42,569 bases of DNA from contig JAJPEA010000003.1 of NCBI GenBank assembly GCA_023252335.1, positions 1 through 42,569 of the forward strand. Direction: 5' to 3'. The translations under genes were made by a program, and so were the position numbers. The notes under the pieces were generated by a model, which made no database searches, was not told the DNA's origin, and was given only the letters and a program-made list of their open reading frames with translations. Origin of the DNA: Nitrosotalea sp. Lineage in GTDB: Archaea; Thermoproteota; Nitrososphaeria; Nitrososphaerales; Nitrosopumilaceae. Shown here piece after piece: positions 17,399 to 24,025 of this stretch (its first letter is position 1; every line of letters begins with the position of its first letter).

Positions 17399-18169
17399 AT
17401 GAAGATCTTAAAAAACATAATTTTTCTAATCACTCTTCTAGTCATACCATCAATTGCACTTCCAATTTATGCTGATGACTCTGGAATTACTGCATCTACA
17501 AACAAGGATTCGTACCAACCAGGAGACAAGGTAATAATCAGCGGATCTGTTGGACAGATTGTAAACACCAATCCTGTAGATATCATTGTCAGAAGCCCCA
17601 TGGGAAATGTCTACGATGTGGGGCAGGTAAATCTGTTAAACAATCTATTTGTTCATGATTTTGTACTAAGTGATGACTCGGTAGGCGGCACATATACTGT
17701 CAATATCAAGTATGGCACTTCTTCAGGTCAGTTACATTTTGCATTAGATTCTGGAGCATTAAGTACGATTCCTGTCTTTGATAGCGAAATAAAAGTAAGG
17801 ACAAATGGTACAAACTTGGTAAAATATACCAATGTGGCATTATCAGCCAACAATACCATAAAAATTTCCATGGACACATCACAAATATCTGGCAATTCGG
17901 TAAACCAAGAATACCAAATTCCAAAAAAAGTAATTGATGCACCAGGAGGAAATATCATATTCAAGGTTGATGGAAACCAAATTCTGTGTTCTCAGAGCGA
18001 GACTGATACAATACGCATACTTGATTGTGCAATTCCTGCCAACTCTACAGACATTGAACTAGTCGGTACCACTGTAATTCCGGAATTTGGTCCACTCGCA
18101 GGTCTTGCAATATCAATATCAATAATTGCAGTCATTGTCTTGTCAAGGATTTCCAAAATTCACTTGTAG
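17399..18169 (+). CDS. PEFG-CTERM surface protein
   Basis: The 256-residue protein has a signal peptide (about 1-26, ending near YADDSG), a beta-rich extracellular region with an early segment resembling macroglobulin-like or Ig-like folds (NKDSYQPGDKVIISGSV), and a C-terminal signal VIPEFGPLAGLAI followed by a hydrophobic helix and basic end. The PEFG motif plus helix is characteristic of thaumarchaeal proteins processed by an archaeosortase-type enzyme, so it is probably anchored at the cell surface. ATG 17399 is chosen over the TTG at 17396. No sortase gene is in the window. Role: envelope protein, otherwise unknown. Confidence 0.82.
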   Translation: MKILKNIIFLITLLVIPSIALPIYADDSGITASTNKDSYQPGDKVIISGSVGQIVNTNPVDIIVRSPMGNVYDVGQVNLLNNLFVHDFVLSDDSVGGTYTVNIKYGTSSGQLHFALDSGALSTIPVFDSEIKVRTNGTNLVKYTNVALSANNTIKISMDTSQISGNSVNQEYQIPKKVIDAPGGNIIFKVDGNQILCSQSETDTIRILDCAIPANSTDIELVGTTVIPEFGPLAGLAISISIIAVIVLSRISKIHL

Positions 18170-18174
18170 ATACA

Positions 18175-18633
18175 TTACTTTTGCAAGTTATTCACAGTAA
18201 TACTATGTATCTTGTCTTTTAGATTTTGTATTAGAGTGTTGTATTTTGATATCTCTTTTTGTGACAAGTATTTTTCTTGTTCAAATTTTTTCACATGAGA
18301 CTCACATATCCAAAGAAATTCTAGATCATATGATATTGAATCATGAGAGTTGTTTTCTTCAATAGTGCCTGGATGTTCTTTTTCAAATTTTATCATTTCA
18401 GGTAGATGTTCTGCATTATTTCGTACTAGATTTAGAAATGAATCCAATTCTTTTTTCAAGGCCTTGTTGTCACGAATTTGTTGAGTCCAAACAGGTTTTG
18501 TCTTGTCATGATGTTCAAGTTCCTGATTTGACAAGTCAATCCCAAATGTGTCCAAAACATCCCTTGTTATTTCTTCTCTTACACTTTCTGACGTTTTTAT
18601 CAGGTTTTCTGTAGTATTGTCTCTTAGTCTCAT
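18175..18633 (-). CDS. Charged helical protein of unknown function
   Basis: The 152-residue product is strongly charged and predicted mainly helical, with long stretches that could form coiled coils (about 50-85 and 118-145). There is no membrane segment, signal peptide or cysteine pair. It starts at ATG and ends 5 nt beyond the stop of the convergent PEFG-CTERM gene. No family recognised. Confidence 0.6.
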   Translation of the reverse strand: MRLRDNTTENLIKTSESVREEITRDVLDTFGIDLSNQELEHHDKTKPVWTQQIRDNKALKKELDSFLNLVRNNAEHLPEMIKFEKEHPGTIEENNSHDSISYDLEFLWICESHVKKFEQEKYLSQKEISKYNTLIQNLKDKIHSITVNNLQK

Positions 18634-18790
18634 GTCTATTGGTCTAGTTGTATTGTGATACTATACTATGTCCAAATAATGTAACAAATTGGTTTAGAGA
18701 CTGTCTAGTGAACATGATGGAAACATAGAAAAAGGTTTTGTGGACGATTTTTCAAAAGATATTTAACATCTTAAAGAATCATGAGTGAAC

Positions 18791-19042
18791 ATGATTACGT
18801 ACATTCTTGCAACATGCATACCTGGAAATGAAAAAGAAGTTATACAAAAAATAAAGGAATTGCCAAATGTTGTTGAAGTAAATGGAATCATGGGCAAATA
18901 CGATATTTTTGTCAAGATTCAAGCCTCTGATGTGGCAAAAGTTGATTCCGCCATAGGAAAGGTACGAAGTGTCCCGCATGTTACTAGTACTGTATCCATA
19001 CCTGCAATTTACGGTCAGGGCGGAACTATAGACGACGAATAG
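18791..19042 (+). CDS. Stand-alone Lrp/AsnC ligand-binding (RAM) domain
   Basis: The 83-residue protein matches the C-terminal effector-binding domain of Lrp/AsnC regulators, with the beta-alpha-beta-beta-alpha-beta order (YILATCIPGNEKEVIQKI, VVEVNGIMGKYDIFVKI, VTSTVSIPAI). The N-terminal helix-turn-helix is missing, so it does not bind DNA itself. Such proteins form ring oligomers and bind amino acids or small ligands, and may modulate full-length Lrp regulators. ATG 18791 is chosen over GTG 18785. An AT-rich TATA-like element lies about 28 nt upstream. Confidence 0.8.
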   Translation: MITYILATCIPGNEKEVIQKIKELPNVVEVNGIMGKYDIFVKIQASDVAKVDSAIGKVRSVPHVTSTVSIPAIYGQGGTIDDE

Positions 19043-19106
19043 TCTGTTTCCAATTTCATATATCAATGCGGATAAAGATTATCTAGAATGATGCTGTACT
19101 TATCAC

Positions 19107-19505
19107 ATGACAAAAGTGATTGAGGTTGCAGATTCGGAAAGAATTGGACGAGTACCTGATAAAACTATTGTATTAATGTCGGGGGGGAAATTTTTGGAAC
19201 GAGGTCATATTGTACAAAATGTCGCACTTAACCTATACATTCAAGGCAAGGATGCACAACTTGGGCCATATTCTTTGATTACTGCACTTGTTGAGACCGA
19301 CAAGGGGGTGATAGAAATGACATATGATGAGGGGTATAGAGGCGAAAATGCCATAGAAGAGGCAACAGCATTTCTTACATCACACCTTGGCATTTCTGCC
19401 CTAATACTAAGATCAATTATCCAGCTTGATCAATCTATGAATAAAAATAATTTAATCATACTAGAATCACGTGATCAAGAAGAAGAGGAATTTTATGAAG
19501 TTTGA
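19107..19505 (+). CDS. Unknown cytoplasmic protein
   Basis: The 132-residue protein has no membrane segment. It appears alpha/beta: two early strands around TIVLMSGG, a central stretch YSLITALVETDKGVIEMTYDEG, a helix AIEEATAFLTSHL and an acidic C-terminus (DQEEEEFYEV). I do not recognise the family. The next gene begins inside its last codons (overlap 19495-19505), so the two are probably translated together. Confidence 0.6.
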   Translation: MTKVIEVADSERIGRVPDKTIVLMSGGKFLERGHIVQNVALNLYIQGKDAQLGPYSLITALVETDKGVIEMTYDEGYRGENAIEEATAFLTSHLGISALILRSIIQLDQSMNKNNLIILESRDQEEEEFYEV

Positions 19506-19638
19506 ACGAAAACCAATTGTATTTACTCCAACTTGTGCCATGTGCGGAAAACCCGTAAAGGAACACACTCAAGAACAGATAAGATCATGTACTGATGAGA
19601 GACGCAAATCTCATGTGCAAACTAATGAATCTGCGTGA
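19495..19638 (+). CDS. 47-residue CxxC zinc-binding micro-protein
   Basis: ATG 19495 overlaps the previous gene by 11 nt in another frame. The product has TCAMCGKPVKEH, a CxxC knuckle with a nearby His, and a further Cys (IRSCTDERR), enough for one zinc site. The C-terminal half is basic and helical. The overlap with its neighbour argues for translational coupling. Role unknown; RNA or protein binding is a guess from size and charge. Confidence 0.55.
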   Translation: MKFERKPIVFTPTCAMCGKPVKEHTQEQIRSCTDERRKSHVQTNESA

Positions 19639-19685
19639 GATACATTGGTTAGATACAACTAGTTCCTCCTGATACATACATTCGT

Positions 19686-19904
19686 GTGAAAAAAGGACTG
19701 CAAGGAGATCATGTTGTATCACAATATCCTTCGTTTCATGAATCAATGTATGATTCGTTTGAAATAATATCTCTGAATGGTAAAGTTGCAATATATTATT
19801 ACAAAAATGGCACACTTGAAGTAGATGGAGATGACAAGAATTCGTTTTTTCGTAGCATAATACGTCAAGTTAACAAACTTGTTTCAAGAAAAGAGTATCT
19901 GTGA
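19686..19904 (+). CDS. Small unknown protein
   Basis: The 72-residue frame from GTG 19686 reads as a compact domain with strands ISLNGKVAIYYYKNGTLEV and a C-terminal basic helix (FRSIIRQVNKLVSRK). The frame stays open about 11 codons upstream with good composition (LVPPDTYIRV) but no conventional start, so the true N-terminus is uncertain. It is third in a run of tightly spaced small plus-strand genes. Confidence 0.5.
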   Translation: MKKGLQGDHVVSQYPSFHESMYDSFEIISLNGKVAIYYYKNGTLEVDGDDKNSFFRSIIRQVNKLVSRKEYL

Positions 19905-19917
19905 CATTAAGAATTAT

Positions 19918-20079
19918 TCATGTACTTTTTGTCCAGTTTTCCACATCAAAACCTGGACAATTTCCTGAAAACTCTTTTATCATGATAACTCTGCAAATTT
20001 GTTCTTGCAATTCCGAGTGTTCTGCAAACTTTTGTCTGCAAATAGGACATTTTTCACTTTTGAACAATGATATAATCAA
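19918..20079 (-). CDS. 53-residue C2HC-type zinc-finger micro-protein
   Basis: On the minus strand a TTG-started frame encodes CPICRQKF followed by His in AEHSEL and Cys in EQICRV, a CxxC-x7-H-x6-C pattern typical of a small zinc finger, plus a further Cys and aromatic residues at the C-terminus. The plus-strand frame covering the same bases has scattered cysteines and no domain, and is probably its shadow. A second in-frame TTG lies at 20067. Confidence 0.5.
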   Translation of the reverse strand: MIISLFKSEKCPICRQKFAEHSELQEQICRVIMIKEFSGNCPGFDVENWTKST

Positions 20080-20106
20080 GTAAAACCAGTCTATTGAAAT
20101 TTTCTA

Positions 20107-20766
20107 TTATAGATCAAGTTCGCTTGCGTCTTGTAACTTTCCAGTTAATTCAAGATAGGTATACGGGTCTAGTTGTTTTGCAAAACCTTTGTCTATATTT
20201 ATCAGATATATGGAATGCAAATGGGCATTAAGGATGTCATCTATCTCAATAGGCGGATTCTTGTAAAACCTGTCTACTAGCGACTTTATTTTTTGAACCT
20301 CCTCAAGTTTCCTATCCTTTGGAGGTTTTAGGAATATCTTGGGTATTGGTAAAATTCCAACAACCGGAGTAGCTAACGCAAACTTGGAACAATGTTTACT
20401 ATATCGTGCAATCTTGCTTGATATTCTTGCAACGTAATAATCAATTGTATCAAGTGCATGGTCTGGCGGGGTAAATCCGGTTTCTATTTCTAGAATTAAT
20501 GTGCCATCGCCTTTTGTTGCAAACACATCGCAGACCAAAATGTTTGAGAGTTGTTTTTCAATGTCTACTGTATACCCATAAGATATCAGATTTGCAGCAC
20601 ATATTATCTCCAATACGGAATGGTTTATCTTGACTAGGTTTTTTTTATACAGCTCAATTAGTCGTTCTCTAACAAAGTTTGTCTTTGACTTTATTTCAGG
20701 AGTCTGATCGCGCGTCAGTTTCTCAGTAACTGTATAGACATCATCTGTGAACTTTTCTAAATCCAA
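20107..20766 (-). CDS. Possible PD-(D/E)XK-like protein
   Basis: The 219-residue protein has a helical N-terminus, then a strand pattern around ILVCDVFA (D80) and GTLILEIETGF (E93, E95), spaced like the D...ExK core of PD-(D/E)XK nucleases. Lys at the last position is replaced by Glu, so activity is uncertain. The C-terminal half is alpha/beta and basic. The start is TTG 20766. It lies about 440 bases from an EVE-domain gene. Fold assignment is by pattern only; a structural or binding role is the alternative. Confidence 0.5.
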   Translation of the reverse strand: MDLEKFTDDVYTVTEKLTRDQTPEIKSKTNFVRERLIELYKKNLVKINHSVLEIICAANLISYGYTVDIEKQLSNILVCDVFATKGDGTLILEIETGFTPPDHALDTIDYYVARISSKIARYSKHCSKFALATPVVGILPIPKIFLKPPKDRKLEEVQKIKSLVDRFYKNPPIEIDDILNAHLHSIYLINIDKGFAKQLDPYTYLELTGKLQDASELDL

Positions 20767-20854
20767 AATCCACTATTTCAAATCTAGCCCGGGGTTTAAG
20801 AGGATTCGCTAAACCGATCACGATACTATCATTTTCACAGGTTTTGCAACTAGT

Positions 20855-20992
20855 ATGATATTTGGGCAGGCAAGACACATTGAGGAAGTGCACATACAGA
20901 TCATTTCATCGAATTGGTTTTATTCTAGAACTGCAAGGCATTTTCATGATAAAGCAGATGATGTATTTCATAGGCAAAAAATGGCTTATTAG
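20855..20992 (+). CDS. Possible 45-residue micro-protein
   Basis: An ATG-started frame encodes 45 residues rich in His and aromatic residues (NWFYSRTARHFHDKADD). A competing TTG-started frame (20862-21113) covers the same bases in another phase, and its first part looks less protein-like. Whether this is a gene is uncertain. No family recognised. Confidence 0.32.
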   Translation: MIFGQARHIEEVHIQIISSNWFYSRTARHFHDKADDVFHRQKMAY

Positions 20993-21014
20993 AATACATG
21001 CAAGTAAAAAGAGA

Positions 21015-21113
21015 ATGTCTACACAAACACAATATGAGCCGCTCATCATAGAAGATGATTGGATCTCTTTTGGATATGTAAGACGGGGAGAATCTATCAT
21101 TGATTTACAATAG
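21015..21113 (+). CDS. Possible 32-residue micro-protein
   Basis: An ATG-started frame of 32 codons (start MSTQTQYEPLIIEDDW, end RGESIIDLQ) with an AT-rich, TATA-like stretch about 25 nt upstream. The upstream extension of the same frame to TTG 20862 looks non-coding. Short but composition is convincing. Function unknown. Confidence 0.36.
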   Translation: MSTQTQYEPLIIEDDWISFGYVRRGESIIDLQ

Positions 21114-21210
21114 ATACGTCATTACAGAATAAAATTTGTTTGCGTAAAAACACTTGGAATTGTGAAAGTTGAAAGATAGATAATAATATGGTATTTTATG
21201 CCATATCATC

Positions 21211-21618
21211 ATGAATTATTGGCTTTTAAAACAAGAACCATCAGTATACAACTTTGAGACTCTGGTGAAAGAAAGAAAAACTGTATGGGATGGAGTTCAT
21301 AACAATTTGGCTCTAAAACATATGCGCAGTATGAAAAAAGGTGACAAGGCAATATTTTATCACACAGGAGATGAAAAACAGGCAGTTGGAATAATTGACA
21401 TTATAACAAACCCATATCCAAATCCAAAAGAATCTGATAAACGATTCATAGTATTTGATGTTCAGGTGTCAGGCAAGCTCAAGAGGCCTGTCACTCTGGG
21501 GGAGATAAAAAACGATGCAAAATACAAAGACTGGGAACTGGTAAGAAATTCTCGTCTTTCTGCAATGCCAGTGCCAAAGATTTTGTGGGATGACATTATT
21601 AAAAAATCAAAGAACTAG
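21211..21618 (+). CDS. EVE-domain protein
   Basis: The 135-residue protein is a complete EVE domain, a PUA-like fold: start MNYWLLKQEPSVYNFETL, the WDGVHNNLALKHMRSMKKGD segment, FYHTG, and the C-terminal WELVRNSRLSAMPVP. EVE domains recognise modified bases such as methyl- or hydroxymethyl-cytosine, or modified RNA, and in prokaryotes occur alone or in modification-dependent restriction enzymes. It starts at ATG. Its partner and ligand are not shown by the sequence; the nearby possible nuclease fold at 20107 is a candidate partner. Confidence 0.88.
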   Translation: MNYWLLKQEPSVYNFETLVKERKTVWDGVHNNLALKHMRSMKKGDKAIFYHTGDEKQAVGIIDIITNPYPNPKESDKRFIVFDVQVSGKLKRPVTLGEIKNDAKYKDWELVRNSRLSAMPVPKILWDDIIKKSKN

Positions 21619-21660
21619 TTTTTTGAAAAGATTTTTTATCAAGGTAAAGTGTATCAAACC

Positions 21661-21915
21661 ATGGTAGAACTATCAAATGATGATAAACTAGTGTTACTCC
21701 AGCATGCCATTGGTAAATATGAGGATGAAAATACTTTGCTTGAGAAACTAAAAACAATATTGGAACAAAAAGATATTGATAGAGGTATTGCTACATTGAT
21801 TGGAACACAACGAGTGCGAAGAATAGGTCCCGACATGTTACAAAATAATGTCAGCCACATTGGTGAATTACCTGAAATTCCAGCCCATATCAAAGAAATT
21901 GTGGATAACCTGTAG
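21661..21915 (+). CDS. Small helical protein of unknown function
   Basis: The 84-residue protein is mostly helical, with a hydrophilic helical hairpin (about 5-45), a Gly/Thr turn (GIATLIGTQRVRRIG) and a Pro-rich end. It starts at ATG 21661, 42 nt after the EVE gene on the same strand, so cotranscription is likely. An upstream GTG at 21649 would add four residues. No family recognised. Confidence 0.55.
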   Translation: MVELSNDDKLVLLQHAIGKYEDENTLLEKLKTILEQKDIDRGIATLIGTQRVRRIGPDMLQNNVSHIGELPEIPAHIKEIVDNL

Positions 21916-21942
21916 GTAGTTAATTATTAGATTTTGCAAATC

Positions 21943-22197
21943 TTATTTTTTTGAGTAAATGTCACCGCCAAGATAATTTCCATTCTCATCATATACACAA
22001 AATATTGTTGCATCCTTTGAATTATCAACATCTTTTGAAGCATTTTTGGTCATTAGAGTTGCTTTTTTTATTGCCTCTTCAGCATCATCCAGGTCTTCTA
22101 CTACCCAATGGCCTTCTCCTGGATTCTCAAACATTTCTATACCAATAATACGAAATTTACCATGTGGTGGTTTGAGTTCTGGAAACTCCCTGAACAT
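21943..22197 (-). CDS. Small unknown protein
   Basis: The 84-residue protein starts at ATG 22197 and looks like a compact alpha/beta domain (FRIIGIEMF, HWVVEDLDDAEEAIKKA, ATIFCVYDENGNYLGG). The longer frame upstream to 22308 adds an implausible hydrophobic leader overlapping the next gene's promoter. It is divergent from the HBDH gene. No family recognised. Confidence 0.55.
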   Translation of the reverse strand: MFREFPELKPPHGKFRIIGIEMFENPGEGHWVVEDLDDAEEAIKKATLMTKNASKDVDNSKDATIFCVYDENGNYLGGDIYSKK

Positions 22198-22283
22198 TAA
22201 ACATACTACAACATGACACCATAAAAACAAAATCGGCAATTTATTAACAAAAAATTTGAATTCTTGAAAACTTACAAATAGAT

Positions 22284-23438
22284 GTGATTCAAACCAATAC
22301 CGTGACAATAAAAAATATCACTGTTTTAGGTTCTGGAATAATGGGGCATGGAATTGCCCAAGTTTCTGCAATGGCAGGATATAACGTAGTTCTTCGAGAT
22401 ATTGAAAAACAATTTTTAGATAAAGCGATGGAAAAGATCAAGTGGTCACTTGATAAACTAGTCTCAAAGCAAAAAATTACAGAAGATCAAGGAAAAGAAA
22501 TTTTTGCAAGGATAATACCAGTGGTAGATTTGGCCGAGTCTCTAAAAGACTGCGATTTAATGATTGAAGTAGTACCTGAAATAATGGATTTAAAGAAAAA
22601 AGTCTATGCCGAAGTGGATAAAGTTGCACAACAAAAGACAGTATTTGCATCAAATACCAGTACTTTACCTATAACAGAAATTGCAAGTACTACATCTAGA
22701 CCAGAAAAATTCATTGGAATCCATTTTTTCAACCCTCCACAATTAATGAAGTTAGTCGAAGTCATCCCGGGTCAAAAGACATCAGCAGATCTTGTAGACA
22801 CGACAATTAATTTTGTCAAATCTGTCTCAAAGGAGCCGGTTCTGTGCAAAAGAGATGTTCCAGGATTTATAGTAAATAGATTATTCATTCCACTAGTACA
22901 TGAAGCTGCATATGCAATGGATAGAACTGGTGCAACAAAAGAAGAGATTGATTCTGCAGTAAAATTTACATTACACTTTCCAATGGGAATATTCGAACTC
23001 GCAGACTTTACTGGCATGGATGTAATTCACAAGGCAACACTTGAAATGCATTCACGTGATAAAAAAGTAATCAACCCGCATCCATTAATTGAGAAATTAT
23101 ACAATGAAAAGAAACTGGGACAAAAAAGCGGTGAAGGTTTTTACAAATATTCTGGAGAACAGTATGAAAGAATCACACTAACAGAAGAATTGGCAAAAAA
23201 ATTCAATCCGATTCAATTGTTAGGAAACATACTAAACAATGCTGCGTGGCTTGTTACAAATCAGGCAAGCGATGTTATTGAAATTGAAAAAGCTTTGTCA
23301 CTTGGGATGGGACTCAAAAAACCATTGTTTGATACTGCAAAACAATTTGGAATTGCAAATATCGTACAAGAATTACAAAAATTATCTAAAGAAAACAAGT
23401 TTTACGAACCAGACCCGTATCTAGTATCACTCAAGTAG
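22284..23438 (+). CDS. 3-hydroxybutyryl-CoA dehydrogenase (HP/HB cycle type)
   Basis: The 384-residue protein has an NAD-binding Rossmann domain (VLGSGIMGHGIAQVSA, residues about 13-28), the catalytic His in the GIHFFNPP motif, the PGFIVNRLF helix segment, then a 3HCDH C-terminal domain and about 95 further residues forming a second, partial copy of it. In thaumarchaea this enzyme oxidises 3-hydroxybutyryl-CoA to acetoacetyl-CoA in the 3-hydroxypropionate/4-hydroxybutyrate CO2-fixation cycle. The start is GTG 22284. Its last 8 nt overlap the convergent gene at 23431. Stereospecificity cannot be told from sequence. Confidence 0.87.
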   Translation: MIQTNTVTIKNITVLGSGIMGHGIAQVSAMAGYNVVLRDIEKQFLDKAMEKIKWSLDKLVSKQKITEDQGKEIFARIIPVVDLAESLKDCDLMIEVVPEIMDLKKKVYAEVDKVAQQKTVFASNTSTLPITEIASTTSRPEKFIGIHFFNPPQLMKLVEVIPGQKTSADLVDTTINFVKSVSKEPVLCKRDVPGFIVNRLFIPLVHEAAYAMDRTGATKEEIDSAVKFTLHFPMGIFELADFTGMDVIHKATLEMHSRDKKVINPHPLIEKLYNEKKLGQKSGEGFYKYSGEQYERITLTEELAKKFNPIQLLGNILNNAAWLVTNQASDVIEIEKALSLGMGLKKPLFDTAKQFGIANIVQELQKLSKENKFYEPDPYLVSLK

Positions 23439-23943
23439 AATTAATTTTTTCAAGAATCGTCTTGACAGCTTCTCTAGGAGAAGATACTCCAATTATCAAC
23501 ACGTTTTTTCTGTGATCCAGGTATTGATCTGCATACTTTTCTGCAACACCCCCGCTGTTTTTGATTGCAACAATTGGTTTTTTGTACATGTATGCAGCAC
23601 AAGTCTCAGATAATGTACCTGAACCCCCTCCTATGATTATTACACCATCGGCAGAAAGCGCATTTAGAAAATCCCTTGCAAGACCCATACCACTTGGTAC
23701 TACAATATCACAATATTCATTTGCAAATGAAGGATTGTCTTGAGGAATTATTCCCAATGTCAAACCTCCTGCATCTTTTGCACCATGAGATGCAGCTTTC
23801 ATCACTCCGTCCAATCCACCTGTTACTAGAACGGCTCCGGATTTTGCCACTTCCATGCCTGTATCATATGCAATTTTTTCAAGTTCAGGAGTTGTTCCGC
23901 TCTGATTATTCCCTATGATGAGAATCTGTATTTTTTTTGTCAA
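23431..23943 (-). CDS. TIGR00725/SLOG-family nucleotide-binding protein
   Basis: The 170-residue Rossmann-like protein has VLVTGGLDGVMKAASHGAKD and later IIIGGGSGTLSE, the signature glycine motifs of the TIGR00725/LOG-like (SLOG) superfamily. Relatives include lysine-decarboxylase-like nucleotide hydrolases and sensors of nucleotide-derived ligands. The PGGxGTxxE catalytic motif of LOG enzymes is only partly kept (GGGSGTLSE), so substrate is unclear. The start is TTG 23943. Its 3' end overlaps the HBDH gene tail to tail by 8 nt. Confidence 0.8.
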   Translation of the reverse strand: MTKKIQILIIGNNQSGTTPELEKIAYDTGMEVAKSGAVLVTGGLDGVMKAASHGAKDAGGLTLGIIPQDNPSFANEYCDIVVPSGMGLARDFLNALSADGVIIIGGGSGTLSETCAAYMYKKPIVAIKNSGGVAEKYADQYLDHRKNVLIIGVSSPREAVKTILEKINST

Positions 23944-24025
23944 TGTGACATTATAAAAAATAGATAATAAAAATTGTATTTTATAGAAATGAAAAGAGAA
24001 ATAGAGAAAATATGTTTCCCTAAGA

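Noticed and set aside
19901-20083. 60-codon plus-strand frame with several cysteines
   Set aside because: The minus strand gives a clean CxxC-H-C zinc-finger pattern; the plus frame has scattered Cys without a motif.
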